Assembly (NCBI RefSeq): GCF_013350005.1
Contig: NZ_JABVWW010000010.1
Location: 1 to 64,000, forward strand
Origin: Methylocystis silviterrae
Lineage (GTDB): Bacteria > Pseudomonadota > Alphaproteobacteria > Rhizobiales > Beijerinckiaceae
Reading direction: 5' to 3'
DNA: 64,000 nt
Made by a program: the position numbers and the translations under genes
Part shown: one piece after another, positions 18,690 to 26,787 of the stretch
Numbering within the stretch: the first letter of the stretch is position 1
Layout: every line of letters begins with the position of its first letter
Notes under the pieces: model-generated
Database searches by the model: none
The model's input: the letters and a program-made list of their open reading frames with translations, nothing else
What the model was told of the DNA's origin: nothing

Positions 18690-19494
18690 GACGCCTTTCT
18701 TCCGGTTGGCCGAACAGCTCTCGCAACAACTTCAGATCGGCGACGATATCGTCAAATTCGATCCGGTCGTCGCGCTCATAGGTCATTGTTGCGCCGGGCT
18801 TGTCGAAGACCGATCGGAAATCTCTCAGGAAGGCGAGCGTGTCGGGCGCCAGAGCCTCTGCGTGAGTGTCCAGCGAGATGAAAGGCTCGACCAGGGAATG
18901 CCTGTAGCCCGCGACATGGAAATGCCGGGCCTCGGCAATGACGTTACGCCAGGCTTCGAACGGCGTCCCGCAATTGCGATGGGCGCAAACGGCGTTGGAT
19001 GCGTCGAACAGCACGCCGGCGCCGGTTTCTTTCATCAGGCGCTCGAAGAAGGCGGGCGCCTCTCTCCCCCCGTCCATGATGGAGGGATAATTTTCAAAAT
19101 GGATGCGTTGTCCGACGATTTCCTGCCAGGCGAGGACCCTGTCGCGGACGGATTCATATTCGGTGGAATAGTCGATTTCACCCAAGTGAAAAAAAGCGCG
19201 CCCTTCATGAGTGAAGCGCAGAATGTGGTCGGAGACGTACATCGGATTCAGCACATCGATGTAGTCTCGAAGCCGCGCCGCAAAATCGACCAGCGTCGGC
19301 CGATCGGCTTCTAGAAACTTTGAATACATTATATGCAAGCCGATCGGACAATCGAACGCCTTGGACAGTTCCTCCGGATCGACGCAGAAAAAATTGTCGA
19401 TCAGAAATTCGCAGTAGTCGATATGCCGTTCCGCGAGCAGCCTCTGAACCATGTCATAGGTGTCGCCGAGCGTGAAATTGAAGCCAAGCCGCAT
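18667..19494 (-). CDS. mbnB: MbnB, DUF692-type iron oxygenase of methanobactin synthesis
   Basis: A 275-residue DUF692/TIM-barrel protein (MbnB/TglH group). Metal-ligand candidates occur in the expected places: His54 in IGLHIMYS, His90 in VSDHILRF, Glu134 in HFENYPS and Asp164/Asn167 in LFDASNAV, with more His/Asp further on. In the MbnBC complex it oxidises MbnA cysteines to oxazolone plus thioamide using O2. The ATG has a GAGG site. It is separated from mbnA by 78 bases holding a strong hairpin, which should make mbnA mRNA more abundant than mbnB mRNA. Confidence 0.95.
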   Translation of the reverse strand: MRLGFNFTLGDTYDMVQRLLAERHIDYCEFLIDNFFCVDPEELSKAFDCPIGLHIMYSKFLEADRPTLVDFAARLRDYIDVLNPMYVSDHILRFTHEGRAFFHLGEIDYSTEYESVRDRVLAWQEIVGQRIHFENYPSIMDGGREAPAFFERLMKETGAGVLFDASNAVCAHRNCGTPFEAWRNVIAEARHFHVAGYRHSLVEPFISLDTHAEALAPDTLAFLRDFRSVFDKPGATMTYERDDRIEFDDIVADLKLLRELFGQPEERRHDLALSA

Positions 19495-19529
19495 CTATTG
19501 TCGCCCTCGTCTTGCCGCGCCTGACGTCG

Positions 19530-19562
19530 CTTGCGCCGCTGGCCGGGGGCCAGCGACGCAAG
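19530..19562 (-). terminator. mbnA-mbnB intergenic hairpin (attenuator or processing stem)
   Basis: CTTGCG (19530-19535) plus CGCTGGCC (19537-19544) pair with GGCCAGCG (19548-19555) plus CGCAAG (19557-19562). The result is a 14-bp stem with one mismatch and a 3-nt loop. No T-run follows on the mbn strand, so partial termination or mRNA 3'-end protection is more likely than full termination. Its place between the precursor gene and the enzyme genes fits the need for excess precursor peptide. Confidence 0.65.
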
Positions 19563-19572
19563 CCGATCGTCC

Positions 19573-19665
19573 TTAGCCGTTCGTGGCGGCGCAGGTCGAA
19601 GCGCACATGGCGCCGGCGCGGCCGATAACATTGAGCGTAATGCGCTTGGCGATACGGATGGTCAT
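19573..19665 (-). CDS. mbnA: methanobactin precursor peptide MbnA
   Basis: A 30-codon gene. The leader contains the hallmark V-I-G-R-A-x-A before the core, and shares M-T-x-x-I-A and the L-x-V-I-G-R-A pattern with the Methylosinus trichosporium OB3b MbnA. The predicted core is MCASTCAATNG, with two cysteines for ring/thioamide formation and two threonines, one of which may be sulfated by MbnS. Methylocystis cores such as that of strain SB2 are recalled as RCASTCAATNG, so this one differs by Met for Arg at core position 1. A strong ribosome site (GGGGAGG) lies 5 bases before the ATG. The frame is also open upstream into the sigma-factor gene. Confidence 0.95.
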   Translation of the reverse strand: MTIRIAKRITLNVIGRAGAMCASTCAATNG

Positions 19666-20436
19666 AGGGGCCTCCCCTTTCGAGTTCGTCTGGAACGTCC
19701 AGACGGGCTCCGCAGAACGCGGGACCCGAATGGTATGACGAGCGAGGCCGCAAAAATCGGACAGCATGCGACGAGATTTTTTTCGAGCCGAGGGGATTGT
19801 TATTTCCGTCGCATCCCGGGCGACGGACGGCGCGTCCGATGGCGCTGCCAAAAACTCGCGCGGCGAATCCGCCGCCTCGAGAGGCGGCGCGCCCACGGGG
19901 TCGCTCGGCCGCGGAATATCGAAGGCGCGATCGAAATGCTCGAGCGCCCGACCCAGGCTGCGATTGACCGTCCTCAAGGAAACGCCGAGTTCCTGCGCGA
20001 TCTCCGAATGGCTGAAACCTAGAATCCGGCTCATCAGGAATATCTGACGACAACATCGCGGCAGCCGCGCCAGGGCCGCTTGAACATCCCGCGCCAGGCC
20101 GAATGCGTCGAGGGCCGACGTGATTTGCGTGTCTCGAGCGGGCGACTGGAACCATGCGCCGTCTTCGGCAAGCGCTCGAGCGTGCGTTCTTTGCCTTCGA
20201 AGATTGTCGATCGCGAGCGTGCACGTCATCTTCGACACATAGCCGCGCGCATTCGAAATCAGTTCGCCACGGTCGCTTTCCAGCATTTTGAGATAGGCTT
20301 CCTGGACCAGGTCTTCGGCGTCTCCCGAGCCGATCACGCGGCGCGCCCGCGTTATCAGATCGCGATGATGGCTTCTAAACAGTCGGTCGATCGTCTCATG
20401 GGACTTCTGCATCAGCGCCTCCCCGCTTGTCTCCAA
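19573..20436 (-). CDS. ECF sigma factor (MbnI-like) whose frame continues through mbnA
   Basis: Residues 1-172 form a complete ECF sigma factor. Region 2 contains HHRDLITRARRVIG and AEDLVQEAYLKML. Region 4 contains LPRCCRQIFLMSRILGFSHS and the helix-turn-helix EIAQELGVSLRTVNRSLG. Such proteins usually end shortly after this point. Here no stop follows: about 85 low-complexity residues lead in frame into the MbnA sequence (residues 258-287), ending at the mbnA stop. In other mbn operons a FecI-like sigma factor (MbnI) with an anti-sigma MbnR controls transcription; no MbnR is seen here. The start may be 20436 or the ATG at 20412. Whether the fusion is made is unknown, because mbnA also has its own ribosome site. 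Confidence 0.8.
   Translation of the reverse strand: METSGEALMQKSHETIDRLFRSHHRDLITRARRVIGSGDAEDLVQEAYLKMLESDRGELISNARGYVSKMTCTLAIDNLRRQRTHARALAEDGAWFQSPARDTQITSALDAFGLARDVQAALARLPRCCRQIFLMSRILGFSHSEIAQELGVSLRTVNRSLGRALEHFDRAFDIPRPSDPVGAPPLEAADSPREFLAAPSDAPSVARDATEITIPSARKKSRRMLSDFCGLARHTIRVPRSAEPVWTFQTNSKGEAPMTIRIAKRITLNVIGRAGAMCASTCAATNG
19687..19705. promoter_or_regulatory. perfect inverted repeat upstream of mbnA
   Basis: CGTCTGGA (19687-19694) and TCCAGACG (19698-19705) are exact 8-bp arms with a 3-bp centre, 22-40 bases before the mbnA ATG. It could be an operator or an mRNA hairpin close to the mbnA ribosome site. It lies in the linker-coding part of the sigma-factor frame. Confidence 0.5.
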
Positions 20437-20550
20437 GCGCGCCGATTATCCAAAACGCATCACGCCGAGCGGCCCCAGGGGCGTCGGCGATGCGTGGTTT
20501 CTATCCGCGGACGTCATTGCTTCCGAACGCGCGGATGTACGGCCGTGTCT

Positions 20551-20886
20551 TTAGACGGGGGAGGCGCGCGCCGGCGGCGTTGCCGACAGCGTTCGGGAAA
20601 CGGGAAGGATCGGAAGCGCGAGAACGCTGATTCGCGCCGTTGGAAAGGACAGGCGCGCAACCTGGTCATAGACGCAGAAGATCTGCGGCTGAGCGTCGCA
20701 GCACGCGATACAGTCCGAGCAAGAGCCGTCGTGTTCGCCCGGCGCGTGAGGCGTCGCGGGAATCACATCGCTTTTGCAGACTACGGCCCGGAACGACAAA
20801 GAATGAGATTGAGCGCGCGCGGCGACAGTCGAAACGCCAGCGACTTGCAGCAATATCGCAACGAAAAGAATGAGCCGAACGAGCAT
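20551..20886 (-). CDS. small exported Cys-rich protein (DUF2946-like)
   Basis: A 111-residue protein. A signal-peptide-like start (MLVRLILFVAILLQVAGVST, then ARA) is followed by a short mature chain with a His/Asp/Cys cluster GEHDGSCSDCIACCDAQ and a hydrophobic C-terminal segment. This resembles small DUF2946-type proteins often found beside copper genes, but the match is recalled and not certain. It is upstream of, and on the same strand as, the sigma-factor gene. Its cysteine cluster suggests periplasmic metal binding or sensing. Confidence 0.5.
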   Translation of the reverse strand: MLVRLILFVAILLQVAGVSTVAARAQSHSLSFRAVVCKSDVIPATPHAPGEHDGSCSDCIACCDAQPQIFCVYDQVARLSFPTARISVLALPILPVSRTLSATPPARASPV

Positions 20887-21317
20887 GGATTGCCGCCAAC
20901 CATTGCCTACGGTGCGCGGATCATAGGCGCGAAGCAATCGGGCGGCAATACGAAAACTTCCTATACGACGCGCGCATGGCGGAACGATAGGGGTCCGATA
21001 AGGCGGAGACGCTGTGACAAATGGCAACGGTCGGCGGCCCTGCTGCGCTGTCTCCAGCCGCCACAAAATCTTTCGTACGGACAAAAGACTCTGTGCGAGA
21101 GACTCTGCAGACTCTGTGCGAGAGACTCTGCGCCGGCGGTCGCGCCGCCATTTGGAGTGATGTCGGAATGCACGGCGTTCTTCGCCGCCGGCCAAATTGA
21201 AAGACAAAGCGAAATTGCAAAGACCAAGTGTGGCTGCAGCGCAACAGTTCAAAATATTGCAAAAGTTAGGCGCTAACCGTCGTTGACAAGTTAATCCTCG
21301 TGCACTCAGAATTCCTT
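20887..21317. other. divergent control region between the mbn and mbnPH sides
   Basis: About 430 bp between two divergent small-protein genes. I see no gene with convincing composition. It holds a 23-bp tandem repeat at 21086-21131. A TTGACA at 21283-21288 could be a -35 element for the rightward genes, but no good -10 follows at the right distance. The promoters of both divergent transcription units should be here. Confidence 0.5.
21086..21131 (+). repeat. 23-bp tandem direct repeat, two copies
   Basis: The unit AGACTCTGTGCGAGAGACTC, followed by TGC, occurs at 21086-21108 and again at 21109-21131, directly adjoining. Each unit itself contains AGACTCTG twice, so the octamer appears four times in about 46 bp. 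Its place in a divergent promoter region suggests protein-binding sites, though simple slippage duplication is possible. Confidence 0.8.
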
Positions 21318-21731
21318 ATGCGGCCAGACAAGAAACAAATGCGGCGATTCATGCGTCCGATTGTGGCGGCCGCCGTCGCTTGTCTGCTGTTTCAGCAAGC
21401 TTTGGGTCTTATTTTTTCTCACGGCCGCTACGGCGGCGATTTCGGCGCGTTCCTAAGCTCTCCCGTAGCGATGGCGAACGAGCTTTGCGCCGACCAAGCC
21501 AATGGCGACGGCAAGGCCCCGCATGTTCAGCACATGCACTGCATGGCTTGCTTTCTAAGCGACCGAAACGACGACCTCGGAGCAAAGGTTCTCCTGTCCG
21601 CCGTCGTTCTCGTGCTGGCGCCCTTGTCTGAAACTCCTCCTCTGTGGCCGGAAGAGCGCGATATCGCGCCGCCGACCACCCAGTGGCCTAGAAACAGGCT
21701 TTCTCGCGCACCCCCGTCGCTTCTCTCCTAA
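21318..21731 (+). CDS. small membrane/exported protein with HxHCxxC motif (DUF2946-like)
   Basis: A protein of about 137 residues. It has a positively charged start, then a hydrophobic helix (VAAAVACLLFQQALGLIF), a mid segment HVQHMHCMACFLSDRN that carries His, Met and Cys suited to copper, and a second hydrophobic segment (VLLSAVVLVLAPL). The plan matches the leftward small gene at 20.6-20.9 kb, so the two may be diverged paralogues. A GTG at 21300 and an ATG at 21339 are alternative starts. It precedes mbnP by about 160 bp on the same strand. Confidence 0.5.
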   Translation: MRPDKKQMRRFMRPIVAAAVACLLFQQALGLIFSHGRYGGDFGAFLSSPVAMANELCADQANGDGKAPHVQHMHCMACFLSDRNDDLGAKVLLSAVVLVLAPLSETPPLWPEERDIAPPTTQWPRNRLSRAPPSLLS

Positions 21732-21889
21732 GAGAGCGCGTTAACGGCCGGCTGCCGGGTCCTCGACCCCACTCGCCAAATCCCTCGCGTTTGATTTTCG
21801 CGCGCGTCTCTGACGCGCGACGCCGACACGCGTCGCGAACGCGTGCAGCCAAGAAACATCTCAAAAATCGTGCTGACAGGAGAGGAATC

Positions 21890-22969
21890 ATGCGCGCATT
21901 CACTCGAATTACGGCTGTCGTCGCCGGCCTCGCAGCCGTTGGCGGCGCGCAGGCGGCGGCTAAGGTCGACGGCGGCGAAAGGCAGCAGATCGCGATACGC
22001 TTTGCGCTTGCGGCGGGCGATCAGCCGGTCGAATGCGGCCGCGACATCGCAGGGCTCGGAACCGGCGGGCAGCCGGCGCAGCTCCACGACGCCAGGTTCT
22101 ACATCGCCGCGCCGGCGCTGATCGACGCCGCCGGCCATGAAGTTCCCATCGAGCTGGAACAGAACGACTGGCAATACGCCAACCTCGCCCTCCTCGATTT
22201 CGAAAACAAGACCGGCAAATGCGTCGGCAGCGCCGATGTCAACGACACGATCAAGGGATCGGCGCCTCGCGGCCGCTACAAAGGGTTCAGCTTCGTCATT
22301 GGCGTTCCCAGCGTCGTCAAGGACAAGGACGGCAAGGACGTCATTCTCAACCACTCGAATTTCGCCACCGCGCCCGCGCCGCTCGATCTTCAGTCGATGA
22401 CCTGGAATTGGCAGGCTGGCCGCAAATTCATAAAGATCGAAGTCGATCCAGAGGGCGGTGTGACCCGCCCGCCGCTCAAGCCGAAAAGCCCGGCGGACGC
22501 AGCGAATGGCGCCGGCGCGCAAGGCGACAAGTCCGGCGACAAGTCCGACGGCGGCGCGCCGGCGATGGCCGACGCGCCCAAGGCGGCGCCGCTGCGCGTC
22601 AACTCGGATGGGACGATCACAGTCTCGACCTGGATGCTGCACCTTGGTTCGACGGGCTGTCGCGGCGACGCGACGAAAGGCGAGATCACCTCCTGCGCCA
22701 ATCCAAATCGCGTTCCCGTGAAACTCGCGTCCTTCGATTCGGGGCGGCAGCGCGTCGTGCTCGATCTGAAGCAGCTCTTCGCCGGCATCGATCTTGGGAA
22801 AGACCAGGGGTTCTCCACCGGCTGCATGAGCGGTCCGGCCGATCCTGAATGCGCGCCGATGTTCGAAAATCTCGGGCTTCGGCTCAAGGAGACCGCGCCC
22901 GACGCCAATGACGCCGGCCAGTCTTCCGGCGCGTCGACGAAGATTTTCCGCGTGGAGGCCACGAAATGA
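21890..22969 (+). CDS. mbnP: MbnP-family periplasmic copper-binding protein
   Basis: A 359-residue secreted protein with a signal peptide (to about residue 23, ending GGAQAAA). It matches MbnP-family proteins, including the segment SMTWNWQAGRKFIKIEV (Trp172, Trp174), the region where a Trp is oxidised to kynurenine in characterised MbnP. Six Cys (49, 111, 257, 269, 312, 321) probably form disulfides. Residues about 195-235 are a Lys/Asp/Gly/Ala-rich low-complexity insert. The ATG follows AGGAGAGG. It is translationally coupled to mbnH (ATGA). Its role would be copper binding in the periplasm, perhaps during methanobactin-copper release. Confidence 0.88.
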   Translation: MRAFTRITAVVAGLAAVGGAQAAAKVDGGERQQIAIRFALAAGDQPVECGRDIAGLGTGGQPAQLHDARFYIAAPALIDAAGHEVPIELEQNDWQYANLALLDFENKTGKCVGSADVNDTIKGSAPRGRYKGFSFVIGVPSVVKDKDGKDVILNHSNFATAPAPLDLQSMTWNWQAGRKFIKIEVDPEGGVTRPPLKPKSPADAANGAGAQGDKSGDKSDGGAPAMADAPKAAPLRVNSDGTITVSTWMLHLGSTGCRGDATKGEITSCANPNRVPVKLASFDSGRQRVVLDLKQLFAGIDLGKDQGFSTGCMSGPADPECAPMFENLGLRLKETAPDANDAGQSSGASTKIFRVEATK

Positions 22970-24144
22970 AGCGCGAAACTCTCGTCCTCCTCTTCGTCGC
23001 AACTCTGATCGCGGGCGGCGCGCAAGGCGACACAATCCCGAGCGCGGAATCGTGGCGCTGGACCTTGCCCGAGTTCATGCCGCCGCCACGGGTTCCAGCT
23101 GACAATGGAATGTCGGAGGCGCGTTTTCAGCTCGGACGCAAGCTCTTCTACGACCCGCGTCTGTCGGGAAACGGCAAGGAGAGTTGCGCCTCCTGCCATG
23201 AGCAGCGCCTGGCGTTCACCGATGGTCGCCCGGTCGCCGTCGGAGCCACGGGCCAGCATACGCCGCGCAATTCGCCCAGCATCGCCAACGCCGCCTGGCG
23301 CGCCACGCTCACCTGGGCGAATCCGGCGATGGTGACCCTGGAAAGGCAGATGGAAGGCCCGCTGTTTGGCGAAGAGCCGATCGAGATGGGCGTCAATGAC
23401 AAGAACCGCAAAGAGATCCTCGCGCGCTTTGCGGGCGACGCGGATTATCGTCGCGACTTCGCGGCGGCGTTTCCCGGCGAGGCGGATCCAATCAGCTTCG
23501 GCAACGTCATCAAGGCGATCTCCGCCTTTGAGCGCGGCGTCGTCTCGGCGTCCTCGAAATATGATCTCTATCTTGAAGGCAAAGCGACGCTCTCTCCTGA
23601 AGAGACGCGCGGCAAGGATCTCTTCTTCGGCGAGAAGGCGGAATGCCATCACTGCCATGGCAGCGTGAATTTCGACGATCAGTTCTATCACGCCAAAACG
23701 CGCGAGATCGAGACGCCGTTTCACAACACCGGCCTCTATGATCTCGACGGAAAGGGCGCCTATCCGGAGCCCAATCGCGGCGTTTTCGAGAACACGCATA
23801 ATCCCGCCGAGATGGGGGCGTTTCGCGCTCCCAGCCTGCGCAATATCGCTGTCACCGCGCCTTATATGCACGACGGCAGCGTCGCGACGCTCGAGGACGT
23901 GATCGATATTTACGCGTCTGGCGGCCGCAATGTCACGAGCGGTCCATTCAAGGGCGACGGCCGGTACAATCCGAACAAAAGCGCGCTGATCGTGCCCATC
24001 GATCTGTCGGCTCAGGAAAAGAGCGATCTGATCGCCTTTCTGAAAACGCTGACCGACGACTCCCTGCTGACATCTCCCCGCTTCGCCGACCCGTGGAAAC
24101 CGGCGTCGACGGCAAGCGGATCCACGCGTGCGCCTGCCCAATGA
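22966..24144 (+). CDS. mbnH: MbnH, MauG-like diheme cytochrome c peroxidase
   Basis: A 392-residue periplasmic diheme protein with a signal peptide (to about residue 21). The two haem-binding motifs are CASCH (74-78) and CHHCH (227-231), the bacterial cytochrome c peroxidase/MauG arrangement. MbnH activates MbnP by oxidising a tryptophan to kynurenine through a high-valent iron state. The gene overlaps mbnP by four bases. A C-terminal segment MHDGSVATLEDVIDIYASGG is family-typical. Confidence 0.9.
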   Translation: MKRETLVLLFVATLIAGGAQGDTIPSAESWRWTLPEFMPPPRVPADNGMSEARFQLGRKLFYDPRLSGNGKESCASCHEQRLAFTDGRPVAVGATGQHTPRNSPSIANAAWRATLTWANPAMVTLERQMEGPLFGEEPIEMGVNDKNRKEILARFAGDADYRRDFAAAFPGEADPISFGNVIKAISAFERGVVSASSKYDLYLEGKATLSPEETRGKDLFFGEKAECHHCHGSVNFDDQFYHAKTREIETPFHNTGLYDLDGKGAYPEPNRGVFENTHNPAEMGAFRAPSLRNIAVTAPYMHDGSVATLEDVIDIYASGGRNVTSGPFKGDGRYNPNKSALIVPIDLSAQEKSDLIAFLKTLTDDSLLTSPRFADPWKPASTASGSTRAPAQ

Positions 24145-24175
24145 GTTTCAACCCCGAATTAGGAAAGAAAAGAAG

Positions 24176-26581
24176 ATGACGTCCCGGTCGAAATTGATGC
24201 ATGGCGCAGCGCTCGGCGCTCTCGCCGTCTTGTCCGCCGCCTCCGTCGCGCACGCGCAGCAGGCGCTTCCGCAGATCACGATCGGCGCCGCGCCGGTCAG
24301 GCCTCCCGCCGTCCGGGAATCGACGGCGGGCGAGGAAGGAATCGCGCCGGGCTTTAGCGCCGCCCGCGCGAAACTGCCGATCTATCGGGACCCGCCGGGG
24401 CAGACGGTGACGATCGTCAACACCAAGTTCCTCAAGCCGACGCCTCTAGCGGATGTCCGGAGGGTGTTGGAATACAGCCCCGGCGTCTCCATACAGCAAG
24501 GCAATAATGCGCGCGATCTGTTTATTTCGATTCGCGGCTCGGGCAATCGGGCTGGTGTCGGGTTTCCAACTGGCATCCGCAACATCATGCTGTACGAAGA
24601 CGGGTTCCCGATCACGACGGCCGACGGCAATAGCCGCACCGACCTGCTTGATCCGCATTCCTTTGCCGCCGTCGACGTCTATCGCGGACCTTCGTCGGCG
24701 CTCTTCGGCAATTACGCCTATGCGGGCGCGATCAATTTCCGCAGCTTTTCCGGGGCCGAAATCGACGGCGTCCACACCGGTTCGGAATTTGGCAGCTTCG
24801 GCTATGTCAACAATTATGTCCGTGTCGGCAAGGCGGTGAAGGACAGCACGCTCGGCGCCTTCGATCTGTCGTTTTTCGCCTCCGACGCTAACAGCACCGG
24901 CTATACCCGCAACTCTTTCTCAGGCAAACAAGCCAAGCTTCTCGGCAGATGGGACGTGACCCCTACCGATCGTGTCATCGTGAAATATATCGCCAACAAC
25001 TTGAGATCGGAGTTCATCAACCGAGAAAATCTCAATGTGTTCTACCTCAATCCATTTCAACAAAATTATGGCTGCTCCATCGCCGTCCCCCTGAACCTCA
25101 ACTTATGCAACAATCTGAATGTGCCGAAGAATGGCATATCGGGCGCGACCACTCGCCAAAGCGTCTGGCAGCTTGGCACTCATCAACACTCTCTCAGACA
25201 GATCGCCGGCGTTCAGTTCGAGCATGACTTCAACAACGCCACCACCTGGCGATCGCAATTTACTTATGATTATCTCGATAACATCAGTGGAGCTTGGCCG
25301 CCGCCGATATTTGGCCCCACCGGCCAGGGCGGCCCGGTCGCCTTAAGGGGTCCAACGGTGGGCATCACCGCGCAGACCGACATTACCAGTCACATTCCGA
25401 TCTTTGGATTTCCGGCGACACATTTTCTCCAGTTCTTCTATAACAACGCCAAAACCACCAATCCGCTCTTTAATCAGATCGCGAATACGTGGTACAGCGG
25501 CGCAATCGGCGCGCAGGTCGGCAAGTTCGACTACTATACTTCAAACATTGGTCTGCGCGCGCGTGAAGAGATTGCGCTCGCTCCGGGCCTGACTGGCGTC
25601 GTGGGGTTCAGCGCCAACTGGAATCGCGTCTGGGGCGTCAATACCGCCTATAACTACCCGGCCAATCTGGCGCCCAGATTTCCTACTCAAGTCGCCGTCG
25701 ACAATGATTATTGGAACACGGCGCCGGAAGCGTCGCTCACTTATCGCTATAGCCCCGAGTGGCAAGTGCGGGCGCGCTATGCGGCGGGCTACAGCACGCC
25801 GACATTCGTGTTTCTCACCACTACCCGAAACGGAGTCGGACAAAATCCCCTAAAGGCCCAGACCAACATGGGCGTCGATCTCGGGATCGACTGGACGCCG
25901 CGCCCCGATCTCACCGTCAGCGTAACCGGCTTCAACGAATGGCATCGCAACGAGATTCTGACGTTGAGCAATGGGCTCGTCAGCTATTCGCAAAATATTC
26001 CCTCCAGTCTCCACCGCGGCGTCGAACTCAACGCCGATTGGCGGCCCTTCGACGGATGGCGGCTGATCGCGGCCTATACGTTCAACGATCAGTTCTTCAC
26101 CAATTACTGGGACGATCTCGGTTCGGTCGCGGGGCGAGCCGTCTTATATAATCGCTCCGGCAACAGGATTCCCAACGTGCCGCCGCATACTGTGACGATG
26201 CGCGTCGGATACGACCAGCCATACGGCGACCTTTCGGGTCTCGGCGCTTACGCCGAATATGTTTTCAAGAGCAATTATACGATCGACAACGCGAATTTCA
26301 CCACTCTGCCGAGCTACAGCCTGTTCAATCTTAACGCGCACTATAATCACGACTTAGACAACTTCTATGTCAAAAATATCGAGCTCTTTTTCGAGGTCTC
26401 GAATATTTTCAATCGGACCTACGTCGGTGGCGCATTCGTTGTCGCCAACTCGCTCCTCCCGGGCACCGCGACACAAACGCCGCTGGTCTGGCCGACAGGC
26501 GGCCTGGTGACGGCGCAAGGCGCCGGCATCATCGCCGGCCAGCCGCGCGCTTTCACGGGAGGCGTCAAACTCAAGTTCTGA
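24176..26581 (+). CDS. TonB-dependent outer-membrane receptor
   Basis: An 801-residue outer-membrane receptor. The signal peptide ends at about AHA (residue 24). The plug domain begins near VTIVNTKFLKPTPLADVRRV and contains the DLFISIRGSGNR motif. A 22-strand barrel ends in the C-terminal KLKF. There is no N-terminal signalling (STN) domain, unlike the sigma-linked MbnT of Methylosinus. It directly follows mbnH (31 bases), so it probably imports a copper chelate, possibly copper-methanobactin, or another metal complex. ATG 24176 is chosen because it leads straight into a signal peptide. Confidence 0.85.
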   Translation: MTSRSKLMHGAALGALAVLSAASVAHAQQALPQITIGAAPVRPPAVRESTAGEEGIAPGFSAARAKLPIYRDPPGQTVTIVNTKFLKPTPLADVRRVLEYSPGVSIQQGNNARDLFISIRGSGNRAGVGFPTGIRNIMLYEDGFPITTADGNSRTDLLDPHSFAAVDVYRGPSSALFGNYAYAGAINFRSFSGAEIDGVHTGSEFGSFGYVNNYVRVGKAVKDSTLGAFDLSFFASDANSTGYTRNSFSGKQAKLLGRWDVTPTDRVIVKYIANNLRSEFINRENLNVFYLNPFQQNYGCSIAVPLNLNLCNNLNVPKNGISGATTRQSVWQLGTHQHSLRQIAGVQFEHDFNNATTWRSQFTYDYLDNISGAWPPPIFGPTGQGGPVALRGPTVGITAQTDITSHIPIFGFPATHFLQFFYNNAKTTNPLFNQIANTWYSGAIGAQVGKFDYYTSNIGLRAREEIALAPGLTGVVGFSANWNRVWGVNTAYNYPANLAPRFPTQVAVDNDYWNTAPEASLTYRYSPEWQVRARYAAGYSTPTFVFLTTTRNGVGQNPLKAQTNMGVDLGIDWTPRPDLTVSVTGFNEWHRNEILTLSNGLVSYSQNIPSSLHRGVELNADWRPFDGWRLIAAYTFNDQFFTNYWDDLGSVAGRAVLYNRSGNRIPNVPPHTVTMRVGYDQPYGDLSGLGAYAEYVFKSNYTIDNANFTTLPSYSLFNLNAHYNHDLDNFYVKNIELFFEVSNIFNRTYVGGAFVVANSLLPGTATQTPLVWPTGGLVTAQGAGIIAGQPRAFTGGVKLKF

Positions 26582-26787
26582 TTCGATCGGGCGTCGCCCC
26601 TCTTTGGGGCGGCGCCCGCCAGACAAGCGCCATTCAGCGAAGCTTCGAGAACGCTCACCACCGCGACATCTTTTTTGAACCAGTAATGCGCCGCGCGATG
26701 CGGCGACAACGATCAGCAGTTCGTAAAATTGGAGACTGCCCGAGCCGAATAGCTTCAGTACGCCAATTTGGCGAAGGAGGCGATGCA

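Noticed and set aside
21728-23035. Minus-strand frame opposite mbnP
   Set aside because: Shadow of mbnP; no family signature and no start signal.
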